Shown: piece by piece, positions 6,740-13,794 of the stretch
Numbering within the stretch: the first letter of the stretch is position 1
Layout of the letters: the number at the start of each line of letters is the position of its first letter
DNA from: Acidobacteriota bacterium
GTDB lineage: Bacteria; Acidobacteriota; Terriglobia; Terriglobales; Acidobacteriaceae
Direction of reading: 5' to 3'
Assembly: GCA_025353435.1 (NCBI GenBank)
Contig: JANXQR010000549.1
Location: forward strand, 1 to 19,244
Length of the DNA stretch: 19,244 bases
Translations under genes and position numbers: made by a program
Notes under the pieces: model-generated
The model's database searches: none
Seen by the model: only the letters and a program-made list of their open reading frames with translations
Told to the model about the DNA's origin: nothing

Positions 6740-8545
6740 ATGGCGACGATTACCGCCTCGCGCGCAGAGGAAGATGCTCAGAAGAGCCAGTTAGTAGAGA
6801 TGAATTGGGATCCTATCACCAGGATCGTTGGCAGCCTCGGCATCTTCACCAAGATCGACTTCGGCAAGCGCAAAGTGGCCGAGTGTCACAGCACATCCTC
6901 GATCTTTCGCGGCTACAGCATCTTTATGAAGGGCAAGGATCCGCGGGATGCGCATTTCATCACCAGCCGCATCTGCGGCATCTGCGGTGACAATCACGCA
7001 ACGTGTGCGACCTACGCACAGAACATGGCATTCGGTGTGCGGCCTCCGGCAATGGCGGAGTGGATCGTCAACCTCGGTGAGGCCGCCGAGTACATGTTCG
7101 ATCACAACATCTTCCAGGACAATTTGGTCGGCGTCGATTTCTGCGAAAAAATGGTGAAGGAAACAAATCCAGGCGTGTGGGAGAAGGCGGAAAAGACCCG
7201 GGCGCCGCACGAGGAACTTCATGGTTACCGCACCATCGGCGACATCATGAAGGCGCTTAACCCCTTCACGGGAGCGTTTTACATTGAGGCTTTGCAGGTC
7301 AGCCGGATGACGCGTGAGATGTTCTGCCTGATGGAGGGACGCCACGTCCATCCTTCCACTCTGTACCCCGGAGGGGTTGGAACTGTACCCACAGTACAAC
7401 TGTTCACCGACTATATTGTCAGGCTCATGAAGTATGTCGAGTTCATGAAAAAGGTTGTGCCGCTGCACGACGACCTCTTCGACTTTTTCTACGAAGCCCT
7501 CCCCGGATACGAAGAGGTCGGGCGGCGGCGGATTCTGCTTGGGTGCTGGGGTTCTTTCAACAACCCAGATGTATGCGACTACACCTACGCGAAGATGACG
7601 GACTGGGGCCGCGGAATGTATGTCACCCCCGGAGTCATCGTCGACGGCAAACTGGTGACGACCGATCTTGTAGACATTAATCTGAACATCCGTATTCTGC
7701 TGGGCAGTTCTTACTATGACGATTGGCAGAACGCACAGACGTTCGTCCAGAAAGATCCGCTAGGCAATCCTGTGGATCAGCGTCATCCATGGAACCAGAG
7801 CACATTCCCCAAGCCTCAGAAGCGCGACTTCAAGGAAAAGTACACTTGGGTCATGTCACCGCGTTGGTATGACAAGCGGACTGGCGACTATCTTGCGCTC
7901 GATACGGGCGGCGGTCCAATCGCGCGCTTCTGGGCGACAGCACTGGCGGGCATCGTGGACATTGGCTATATCAAGGCCACTGGCCACAGTGTCAAAATCT
8001 ACCTGCCCAAGACGACCTCGAAGCCAGAAGTTGAATTTGAGTGGCACATCCCAAAATGGAGTAACGCCATCGAGCGTGACAGGGCGCGCACTTACTTCCA
8101 GGCCTATGCTGCCGCAGCTGCACTCTATTTTGCGGAACAAGCATTGGCGGAATTACACGCGGGGCGCACCAGGACATGGAACGACTTCAAGGTACCGGAA
8201 GAAGCAATTGGCTGCGGCTTCCACGAGGCGGTGCGCGGAGTTTTGTCGCACCATGTCGTGATCCGCGATCACAAGATTGCCAACTATCATCCCTATCCAC
8301 CGACACCCTGGAATGCCAATCCGCGCGATTGCTATGGAACTCCGGGGCCGTACGAGGATGCGGTGCAGAATACGCCGATTTTTGAAGAAAATGGTCCGGA
8401 CAAGTTCAAGGGAATTGATATCATGCGTGCTGTCCGCAGCTTCGATCCGTGCCTGCCGTGTGGTGTGCACATGTACCTGGGCAATGGAAAGGTGCTGGAG
8501 ACACATCATTCCCCAATGTTTGGCGCGGTGCCTCAAGCTGGGTAA
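6740..8545 (+). CDS. hhyL: [NiFe]-hydrogenase group 1h large subunit
   Basis: An intact 601-residue catalytic subunit carrying the NiFe(CN)2CO site that splits H2. The L1 motif RICGICGDNH (C79, C82, H86) and L2 motif DPCLPCGVH (C571, C574, H577) supply the four nickel-ligating cysteines. Twenty-four residues follow H577, and group maturation proteases cut after this His, so the visible tail is the maturation peptide. RICGICGDNHATC near the N-terminus and the overall length fit the high-affinity group 1h/5 subunits rather than membrane-bound group 1d. AAGGAG at 6726-6731 is 8 bases before the ATG. It lies 24 bases after hhyS copy 2 and would be cotranslated with it. The enzyme class oxidises H2 at atmospheric levels and passes electrons to the aerobic respiratory chain, acting on the cytoplasmic face. 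Confidence 0.97.
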   Translation: MATITASRAEEDAQKSQLVEMNWDPITRIVGSLGIFTKIDFGKRKVAECHSTSSIFRGYSIFMKGKDPRDAHFITSRICGICGDNHATCATYAQNMAFGVRPPAMAEWIVNLGEAAEYMFDHNIFQDNLVGVDFCEKMVKETNPGVWEKAEKTRAPHEELHGYRTIGDIMKALNPFTGAFYIEALQVSRMTREMFCLMEGRHVHPSTLYPGGVGTVPTVQLFTDYIVRLMKYVEFMKKVVPLHDDLFDFFYEALPGYEEVGRRRILLGCWGSFNNPDVCDYTYAKMTDWGRGMYVTPGVIVDGKLVTTDLVDINLNIRILLGSSYYDDWQNAQTFVQKDPLGNPVDQRHPWNQSTFPKPQKRDFKEKYTWVMSPRWYDKRTGDYLALDTGGGPIARFWATALAGIVDIGYIKATGHSVKIYLPKTTSKPEVEFEWHIPKWSNAIERDRARTYFQAYAAAAALYFAEQALAELHAGRTRTWNDFKVPEEAIGCGFHEAVRGVLSHHVVIRDHKIANYHPYPPTPWNANPRDCYGTPGPYEDAVQNTPIFEENGPDKFKGIDIMRAVRSFDPCLPCGVHMYLGNGKVLETHHSPMFGAVPQAG

Positions 8546-8556
8546 CACTTCCAAAG

Positions 8557-8618
8557 CAGGTGTGAGCCGGGAGAACTAGGCGCCCTGGCCGCGCTGAGAA
8601 CGGTTTGGCTCACACCTG
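8557..8618 (+). promoter_or_regulatory. 12-bp perfect stem-loop between hhyL and the accessory genes
   Basis: CAGGTGTGAGCC (8557-8568) and GGCTCACACCTG (8607-8618) are perfect inverted repeats with a 38-base loop, and three G-T wobbles could extend the stem inwards. The stem starts 12 bases after the hhyL stop and ends 14 bases before the AGGAGG of the next gene. No T run follows. It is likely an RNA element that protects the hhySL message 3' end or dampens readthrough into the accessory genes. Confidence 0.6.
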
Positions 8619-8641
8619 GGTCGGCATTGCATAGGAGGCAT

Positions 8642-9235
8642 GTGGATAACGACGGCGCGTTTCAGAATCAGATCCGCCAACTCGGCAAGCTTATTACTCA
8701 ATTTGACCATTTCCCAGATGGTCCCCAGAAGGTCGCTTGCAAGGAGCTTGTTCAGCTCCTTCTGGATGTGCATGGCGCGGGGCTTGAACGAGTAATGGAA
8801 ATTGTCTTCGAGTGTGATAGACAGGGCCCCGTGATCATTGACAAGCTGGCGAAAGACTCCATGGTAAGCAGCTTGCTTTTGCTGTATTCGCTGCATCCAG
8901 ACGACCTTGAAACTCGTATACGGAAGGCGGTGGAGAGCATGCGCCCCCGTTTGCGGAAACTATCCTGCAGCGCTGAAGTGATATCGATCAATGATGGTGC
9001 CGTGCAGTTGCGGGTGACGACGACGGGTCACAGTTGTGGGTCTTCTACGAAGGACGTCCGAGCGATTGTTGAGGATGGGGTGTATGAGTGTGCCCCGGAC
9101 GTGGTTGCACTTGAAGTCATCGGGATTGAAGAACCGGCCAAAGCAGGCTTCGTGGCATTGGAGAGCTTGCTGGGTCACGGCCTCGCGATGGCCGCTCCCG
9201 CCGGGCATCCTTCACACACGGGCGGTGCAGATTGA
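8642..9235 (+). CDS. NifU-like C-terminal-domain protein of the hydrogenase cluster
   Basis: A 197-residue protein whose second half (about 85-165) resembles the NifU C-terminal (Nfu) domain: LRKLSCSAEVISINDGAVQL, then TTGHSCGSSTKDVRAIVEDG. Nfu domains carry nascent Fe-S clusters on a CxxC, but here only one Cys (C132) is present in the GHSCGSST loop. It may therefore be a specialised or non-canonical carrier. The N-terminal half is predicted helical and unassigned. Family members travel with group 1h hydrogenases, so a role in Fe-S delivery to HhyS is the natural inference. GTG 8642 is chosen because AGGAGG (8633-8638) lies just upstream, although the 3-base spacing is short. The next gene starts 33 bases on. 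Confidence 0.8.
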   Translation: MDNDGAFQNQIRQLGKLITQFDHFPDGPQKVACKELVQLLLDVHGAGLERVMEIVFECDRQGPVIIDKLAKDSMVSSLLLLYSLHPDDLETRIRKAVESMRPRLRKLSCSAEVISINDGAVQLRVTTTGHSCGSSTKDVRAIVEDGVYECAPDVVALEVIGIEEPAKAGFVALESLLGHGLAMAAPAGHPSHTGGAD

Positions 9236-9268
9236 CTCTGTCGTTCATCTTTGCGGAAAGGACCTGCT

Positions 9269-9940
9269 GTGTCTGAAGAGTCCACGCCGGGTTTCGAGCA
9301 GGCATTTGGCGTGTTGCGGCAATTCACGCGCGCACGGAGTTCTGCGTCGCGCGCAGTCGAGTTTTGCGAGCTTTGCAGCGCCGGATTGAGTCATGATCAC
9401 TCACATCTGGTGGAACTCGCTTCGCGCCAGATCACTTGCGCGTGTGACGCTTGCGCCTTGCTATTCGATGGAATGGAAAAGGCCAGGTACAAGCGCTTGT
9501 CTCGAAGCTCCCAGTTTCTGGTTGGTTTTGAAATGTCGGATGGCCAGTGGGAGAGCCTGTTGATTCCCATCAACATGGCCTTTCTGTTTCGTTCAAGCCT
9601 GGAAGGCAGAATGATCGCACTTTATCCCAGTCCGGCCGGCGCCGTTGAATCCTTGTTGCCACTCGAATCATGGAGCGAGATCGTGGAGCAGAACCCCGTG
9701 CTGCGTCGGCTTCAGCCTGATATCGAAGCATTATTGGTGAATCGCGTCGGCCACGCGCATGGGATGGGTCGCGCGGAATACTATATTGCCCCGCTTGATG
9801 AGTGCTACAAGCTTGTGGGATTGATTCGCACCAACTGGAAGGGGCTTTCGGGTGGTACCGAAGTCTGGACCGAAATCGGCCGTTTCTTCGCCGAGCTGAA
9901 AACGAAGTCCGAGCAGATCAGCGGAGGCGTCAATGCCTGA
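9269..9940 (+). CDS. DUF5947 family protein
   Basis: A 223-residue protein matching the DUF5947 family found in group 1h hydrogenase operons. Its N-terminal third carries a dense metal-site pattern: FCELC (C33, C36), then HDHSH (H42, H44, H46), then TCACDAC (C57, C59, C62). The rest includes VGFEMSDGQWESLLIPINMA and a conserved C-terminal YKLVGLIRTNWKG. GTG 9269 is favoured over the TTG at 9251 because GGAAAGGA (9255-9262) sits 6 bases before it. The last codons overlap the next gene by 8 bases, indicating translational coupling. The function is unknown; zinc or Fe-S binding is inferred from the Cys/His pattern. Confidence 0.87.
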   Translation: MSEESTPGFEQAFGVLRQFTRARSSASRAVEFCELCSAGLSHDHSHLVELASRQITCACDACALLFDGMEKARYKRLSRSSQFLVGFEMSDGQWESLLIPINMAFLFRSSLEGRMIALYPSPAGAVESLLPLESWSEIVEQNPVLRRLQPDIEALLVNRVGHAHGMGRAEYYIAPLDECYKLVGLIRTNWKGLSGGTEVWTEIGRFFAELKTKSEQISGGVNA

Positions 9941-10583
9941 CCTGAGCTTTCGAATCGAATCGGCGGCCGTCGTGCCGTTTGCTGCGGTTCCCATAATTGC
10001 ATTTCGACTGCAGATCAAGAATGCCCAGCCTGATGAGACGATTCACACTGTCGCACTGCGATGTCAGATTCAAATTGAGGTTACCCGGCGCCGCTACGCC
10101 CCCGGGGAGCAGGGGCGCCTGCTCGACCTGTTCGGGCAACCGGATCGCTGGAGCCAAACCCTGCGCAACCTTTTGTGGACGCACGCTGCTGTCGTAGTGC
10201 CTGCTTTTACTGGTGCCACCACGGTTGTCGAGCTGCAGGTTCCATGCACCTTCGACTTCAACGTTGCTGCGACCAAGTATTTCGAGGGTCTCACCGACGG
10301 AGAGATTCCACTGAATATGCTCTTTAGCGGAACCGTCTTTTATGCTCCTGAGGACTGCCCATTGCAGGTGGCTCCTATCTCCTGGGAACAAGAGGCACGA
10401 TACCGGCTTCCCGTCACAATGTGGCGCGAAATGATGGACGAATATTACCCCAACAGTGCGTGGATCAACTTGCGCCGGGATGTCTTTGAACGCCTCTACC
10501 AATACAAGATTCAGCACGGCATTCCAACATGGGAACAGGCGCTCGAGCAGGTCCTCGACAGCGAAGCGGTGGTGAATTCTTGA
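9933..10583 (+). CDS. DUF6084 family protein
   Basis: A 216-residue protein that matches DUF6084, a companion family of group 1h hydrogenases. Visible hallmarks are the N-terminal FRIESAAVVPFAAVPIIAFR, the region RYAPGEQGRLLDLFGQPDRW, and the C-terminal MWREMMDEYYPNSAWINLRR. It is rich in beta-strand-like stretches and has no signal peptide or membrane helix. The ATG is inside the end of the DUF5947 gene (8-base overlap) and its stop overlaps the TTG start of the next gene (TTGA), so four accessory proteins are made as one coupled block. No biochemical role is established. Confidence 0.87.
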   Translation: MPDLSFRIESAAVVPFAAVPIIAFRLQIKNAQPDETIHTVALRCQIQIEVTRRRYAPGEQGRLLDLFGQPDRWSQTLRNLLWTHAAVVVPAFTGATTVVELQVPCTFDFNVAATKYFEGLTDGEIPLNMLFSGTVFYAPEDCPLQVAPISWEQEARYRLPVTMWREMMDEYYPNSAWINLRRDVFERLYQYKIQHGIPTWEQALEQVLDSEAVVNS

Positions 10584-11641
10584 ACCTCGACCGGATCGAA
10601 AATATTGCCGATGCTGTGCTCTACGAGGGATACATGCTCTATCCCTATCGACCATCTTCCATCAAGAATCAAAAACGATGGAACTTCGGAGTGCTGTACC
10701 CTCCGCACTATTGTGAACAGCAAGAAGGTTTGGATCGATGCAGCATGCAGACGGAGTGTCTGATAAAGGCGTATCCAGCTTCGCGCGTGACAGTGAAAGT
10801 ACGATTTCTGCAGATCGTTCAGCGCACAATCGGAAAGCTTCTAGCGCCGGCAATGGATGTTCAATCAGCCAATGTCCCCGCATTTGAACGCGTCGACCAT
10901 CTCGAGGTCGCTGGGCGTGTATATCAGCCATGGCAGGACGCGATTGAAAGAGACTTTGTACTCCACGATCTTGATCCGCGATCACTTCCCTGCTCTCCGT
11001 CAACGTTCTTCATTCCAGAAGGCAAGACGTCAGAATTCCTATGCGATGAGCAAGGCTTGCCGGTTGGGGTCATCGAGAAGAAATGGAATCCCCTATGTGG
11101 GTCAGTCGAAATTAGTTCAGAGAACTGCCGCGACGGAATTGTCAAACTTAGGGTGAAGGTGCACAACCTCACGCGCAGTGTTTCGCAGGCAGAGCTTAAG
11201 TCCGCCATCCGCGAATCTGTTCTCCTGGATTCGCTGGTTTCTGCTCACACGATACTGAGCGCTGACAATGGAGAATTCATTTCGTTGCTCGAACCCCCAG
11301 CTTATTGCGCAGATTTAGTGGCAGACTGCAATAACTTAGGCACCTGGCCTGTACTGGCCGGAAGTGATGCAAGCTGTGTATTGTCATCTCCCATCATCCT
11401 GTACGACCATCCCCAGATTGCCCCCGAGAGCGCTGGCACTTTATTCGACTCGACCGAGATTGACGAAATCCTCTCGCTTCGGATTCTCACCCTCACGGAT
11501 GCGGAAAAGCAGGAGATGCGCCAATCGGATGATCGCACTCGAGAGATACTCGAACGCACTGAAAATATGCCTGAAGAACAGTTCATGAAGCTGCACGGGG
11601 TGTTGCGCGGCCTGACCACGGTCTCGGAGGAGTTGTCATGA
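10580..11641 (+). CDS. Conserved unknown protein of the group 1h hydrogenase cluster
   Basis: A 353-residue protein without a named domain that I recognise, but with the look of the uncharacterised protein regularly found at this place in such clusters. It starts LNLDRIENIADAVLYEGYML and has YPYRPSSIKNQKRW, then a Cys-containing stretch (C45, C54, C60). Near the C-terminus are IILYDHPQIAPESAGTLFDS and EIDEILSLRILTLTDAEK, both strongly conserved-looking. TTG 10580 is taken as start because the first residues match a normal N-terminus and it overlaps the previous stop (TTGA). The end overlaps the protease gene by ATGA. No signal peptide or membrane segment is visible. I infer a cytosolic role in hydrogenase assembly. 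Confidence 0.8.
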   Translation: MNLDRIENIADAVLYEGYMLYPYRPSSIKNQKRWNFGVLYPPHYCEQQEGLDRCSMQTECLIKAYPASRVTVKVRFLQIVQRTIGKLLAPAMDVQSANVPAFERVDHLEVAGRVYQPWQDAIERDFVLHDLDPRSLPCSPSTFFIPEGKTSEFLCDEQGLPVGVIEKKWNPLCGSVEISSENCRDGIVKLRVKVHNLTRSVSQAELKSAIRESVLLDSLVSAHTILSADNGEFISLLEPPAYCADLVADCNNLGTWPVLAGSDASCVLSSPIILYDHPQIAPESAGTLFDSTEIDEILSLRILTLTDAEKQEMRQSDDRTREILERTENMPEEQFMKLHGVLRGLTTVSEELS

Positions 11642-12504
11642 ATGAATGGGAATGGAACCTCCTCGAAGACAAGCCGACCGTTGACCAAATTGAAATTGAG
11701 GGGCGAGCCGTGAAGATTGGCGATCGAGTTCGCCTGTCCCCAAAACAAGGCGGCGACATTCTGGACCTTGCTCTCGGCGGGCAGATCGCAATCATCGAGA
11801 GCATCGAAGAAGACTACGACGGCTCGCAGCATGTCTGTGTGGTCATTGAAGCCGATCCTGGGCGTGATCTCGGAATGTTGCGCCAACCTGGCCATCGATT
11901 CTTCTTTACTCCCGCGGAAATAGAGCCACTCGAAGAAGCGCCGCTCGAGCCAGATCAGCATGTTGCAGGCACCTCGTCTGTTAAGCCGAAGATACTCGTG
12001 GCCGGCATCGGAAACATCTTCCTTGGCGACGATGGATTCGGAGTGGAAGTTGTTCGTCGTCTCATGAATCGCAACCTTCCTCAAGAAGTCCGAGCCGTAG
12101 ATTTCGGGATTCGCGGGCTCGATCTCGTCTATGCATTGCAGGACGGTTACGATACGACAATCCTGATCGATGCCTTTCCGCACGGACAATCGCCCGGAAC
12201 GGTTTCTGTCGTTGAGTCTGAAGAAGAGGAAATTACGACGGCGGTGAATGACTTCGTCGAGCCCCACGGTATGCACCCACTCAAAGTGCTGCGCCTGGCA
12301 AGAGGGATGAACGGCAAGATAAATCGTGTTCTGCTGGTGGGTTGCGAACCGGCGTTCCTCGGTGGCGACGATGGCTTCATGGGGCTAAGCGAACCAGTCG
12401 AGGCTGCACTCGAAGAAGCCGTCAAAGTAACCGACAACCTTGTAAGGCAAATTCTGGATGAAACCACAACTCTGAAAGAGGCTGCAACCAGGAAGGAGAG
12501 CTGA
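11638..12504 (+). CDS. M52 hydrogenase maturation protease with an extra N-terminal domain
   Basis: A 288-residue protein of two parts. Residues ~118-285 are an M52 (HyaD/HybD) endopeptidase with GIGNIFLGDDGFG (nickel-sensing acidic residue D132 where HybD has Glu), DFGIRGLDLV, and the His-containing FVEPHGMHPLKVLRL (H210). Residues 1-~100 form a separate domain (IGDRVRLSPKQGGDILDLAL, then RQPGHRFFF) linked by an acidic spacer. This domain is not part of HyaD-type proteases, which are usually about 160-200 residues. The enzyme should remove the HhyL tail after H577. It overlaps the preceding gene by 4 bases and is followed after 1 base by the DUF6893 gene. Confidence 0.92.
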   Translation: MNEWEWNLLEDKPTVDQIEIEGRAVKIGDRVRLSPKQGGDILDLALGGQIAIIESIEEDYDGSQHVCVVIEADPGRDLGMLRQPGHRFFFTPAEIEPLEEAPLEPDQHVAGTSSVKPKILVAGIGNIFLGDDGFGVEVVRRLMNRNLPQEVRAVDFGIRGLDLVYALQDGYDTTILIDAFPHGQSPGTVSVVESEEEEITTAVNDFVEPHGMHPLKVLRLARGMNGKINRVLLVGCEPAFLGGDDGFMGLSEPVEAALEEAVKVTDNLVRQILDETTTLKEAATRKES

Positions 12505-12505
12505 A

Positions 12506-12721
12506 ATGGCATTGGATCTGATTGAGTCGACGGCAAATGGAAACGGAAGCGATCGAGACACACTTTACATGATGGGCGGGATTGCAATGGTTGTTTTCGG
12601 AGCTGGATTGATCCTTTCGAATCCCTTTATTCGGCGATACATCTGCCGGCTCGGCGTTGGGAATGTGGCGCAAGCCGTCATGCCGGATGTGGAGCGCTAC
12701 TTCAAGTTACGCGCGATGTAA
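12506..12721 (+). CDS. Small one-helix membrane protein, DUF6893
   Basis: A 71-residue protein with a polar N-terminus, one hydrophobic helix (residues about 24-39, MMGGIAMVVFGAGLIL) and a basic tail containing SNPFIRRYICRL. It matches the short DUF6893 proteins found with group 1h hydrogenases. GGAAGGAGAGCTGAA lies just upstream of the ATG. The stop-start gap to the protease is 1 base. Basic residues after the helix suggest the C-terminus stays in the cytoplasm. A plausible role is to tether the soluble hydrogenase to the membrane near the quinone pool; this is inference. Confidence 0.82.
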   Translation: MALDLIESTANGNGSDRDTLYMMGGIAMVVFGAGLILSNPFIRRYICRLGVGNVAQAVMPDVERYFKLRAM

Positions 12722-12786
12722 CGAAGAACGCGGCACGCCATCAACAACGAGTTGGCAAGGTCCGCCGGGACGGAGCAGACGAGATT

Positions 12787-13371
12787 GTGACCGATTCAAT
12801 GAGTACATCGAGATCCAGCCTGCTTCATTACGTCATCGATGCCAGGGCCAGCAGATTGACCGTTCAGGCATTTGCGACCGGCGTGTTGGCGGCGATGGGC
12901 CACAATCCCAAAATCGGGATACGCTCATTCGGTGGCGGAGTGGAGTTCAATCCCGAAATGCCTGAGGCCGGCGGCTTTCGGCTTTCGATGCAATCCAATT
13001 CGCTCAGTGTGCTTGACGATCTCAGCGACAAGGACCGCCGCGAAATTGAACGCATGATGAACGAGCAGGTCCTGGAAGTAACTAAGTATCCAGAGATCTT
13101 GTATGAGGCCCCAGCAGTTTCGGTAACGCGGCTTGAAAGCACTTTGTACTCGGCCACACTCAACGGAACTCTCAGTTTTCATGGAGTGACGCGAAACCAG
13201 CCGGTGAACGCTCGAATCGCAGAGTTTGGCGAGATGTTGCGCACCTCCGGCGAATTCACATTGCGGCAGTCTGACTACAGTATCAAGCCGATATCAATGG
13301 CGGGGGGCGCGCTCAAGGTAAAAGACGATCTCAAGTTGTCTTTTGAAATGATCGTGCGGAAACAGGAATAA
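12787..13371 (+). CDS. YceI-like family protein without a signal peptide
   Basis: A 194-residue YceI-like protein. The strand pattern begins YVIDARASRLTVQAFATGVL and continues AMGHNPKIGIRSFGGGVEF. It ends in the typical TSGEFTLRQSDYSIKPISMA followed by KVKDDLKLSFEMIV. YceI proteins form lipocalin-like barrels that bind isoprenoid chains. Most are periplasmic, but this one starts directly with the barrel and has no export signal. GTG 12787 has GGAG 11 bases upstream; an ATG at 12799 is an alternative. It lies between the DUF6893 and hypC genes in the same direction. A role in handling quinone or an isoprenoid for the hydrogenase is a guess from the fold. Confidence 0.86.
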   Translation: MTDSMSTSRSSLLHYVIDARASRLTVQAFATGVLAAMGHNPKIGIRSFGGGVEFNPEMPEAGGFRLSMQSNSLSVLDDLSDKDRREIERMMNEQVLEVTKYPEILYEAPAVSVTRLESTLYSATLNGTLSFHGVTRNQPVNARIAEFGEMLRTSGEFTLRQSDYSIKPISMAGGALKVKDDLKLSFEMIVRKQE

Positions 13372-13435
13372 GCGGTAGGGGCTCGCGTTCACAGACAAAC
13401 GCACCCACGCATGAAACAAGAAAAGGACTCGCGCT

Positions 13436-13756
13436 ATGTGCTTAGCCATACCTGGGCGGATCGTAGAGCTTATCTCAGGCCCCAACGAAGTTGGAGTTGT
13501 TGAAGTCACCGGGGTACGCCGCAAAGTACAACTCGGTCTATTGGCCGATGATATGCCGGTAGTTGGCGATTGGGTTCTGATCCATGTGGGCTTTGCGATG
13601 TCAAAGATAAGTGAACGTGATGCCGCAGAACAGATGCACCTGCTCTCAATGCTTGGTGAAACCGAACAGGCGATGGAGGAGGTTCGGGGTTACGGCCTCG
13701 GAGAACGCGCATCGGACGATATTGGACATCACGAGGCGCCAACACGGCCGAACTAG
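13436..13756 (+). CDS. hypC: Hydrogenase assembly chaperone HypC
   Basis: A 106-residue HypC/HybG family protein starting MCLAIPGRI, with the invariant Cys2 that binds the Fe(CN)2CO intermediate. The OB-like core runs through VVGDWVLIHVGFAMSKI. It is longer than the usual 75-90 residues because of a polar C-terminal tail (about 85-106). AAAAGGA lies about 9 bases upstream of the ATG. It shuttles the iron centre from HypD to apo-HhyL. hypD follows after 38 bases. Confidence 0.96.
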   Translation: MCLAIPGRIVELISGPNEVGVVEVTGVRRKVQLGLLADDMPVVGDWVLIHVGFAMSKISERDAAEQMHLLSMLGETEQAMEEVRGYGLGERASDDIGHHEAPTRPN

Positions 13757-13794
13757 GTCAGGTGCGAGCGACACCAGAAGCGGAGGGATTCACG

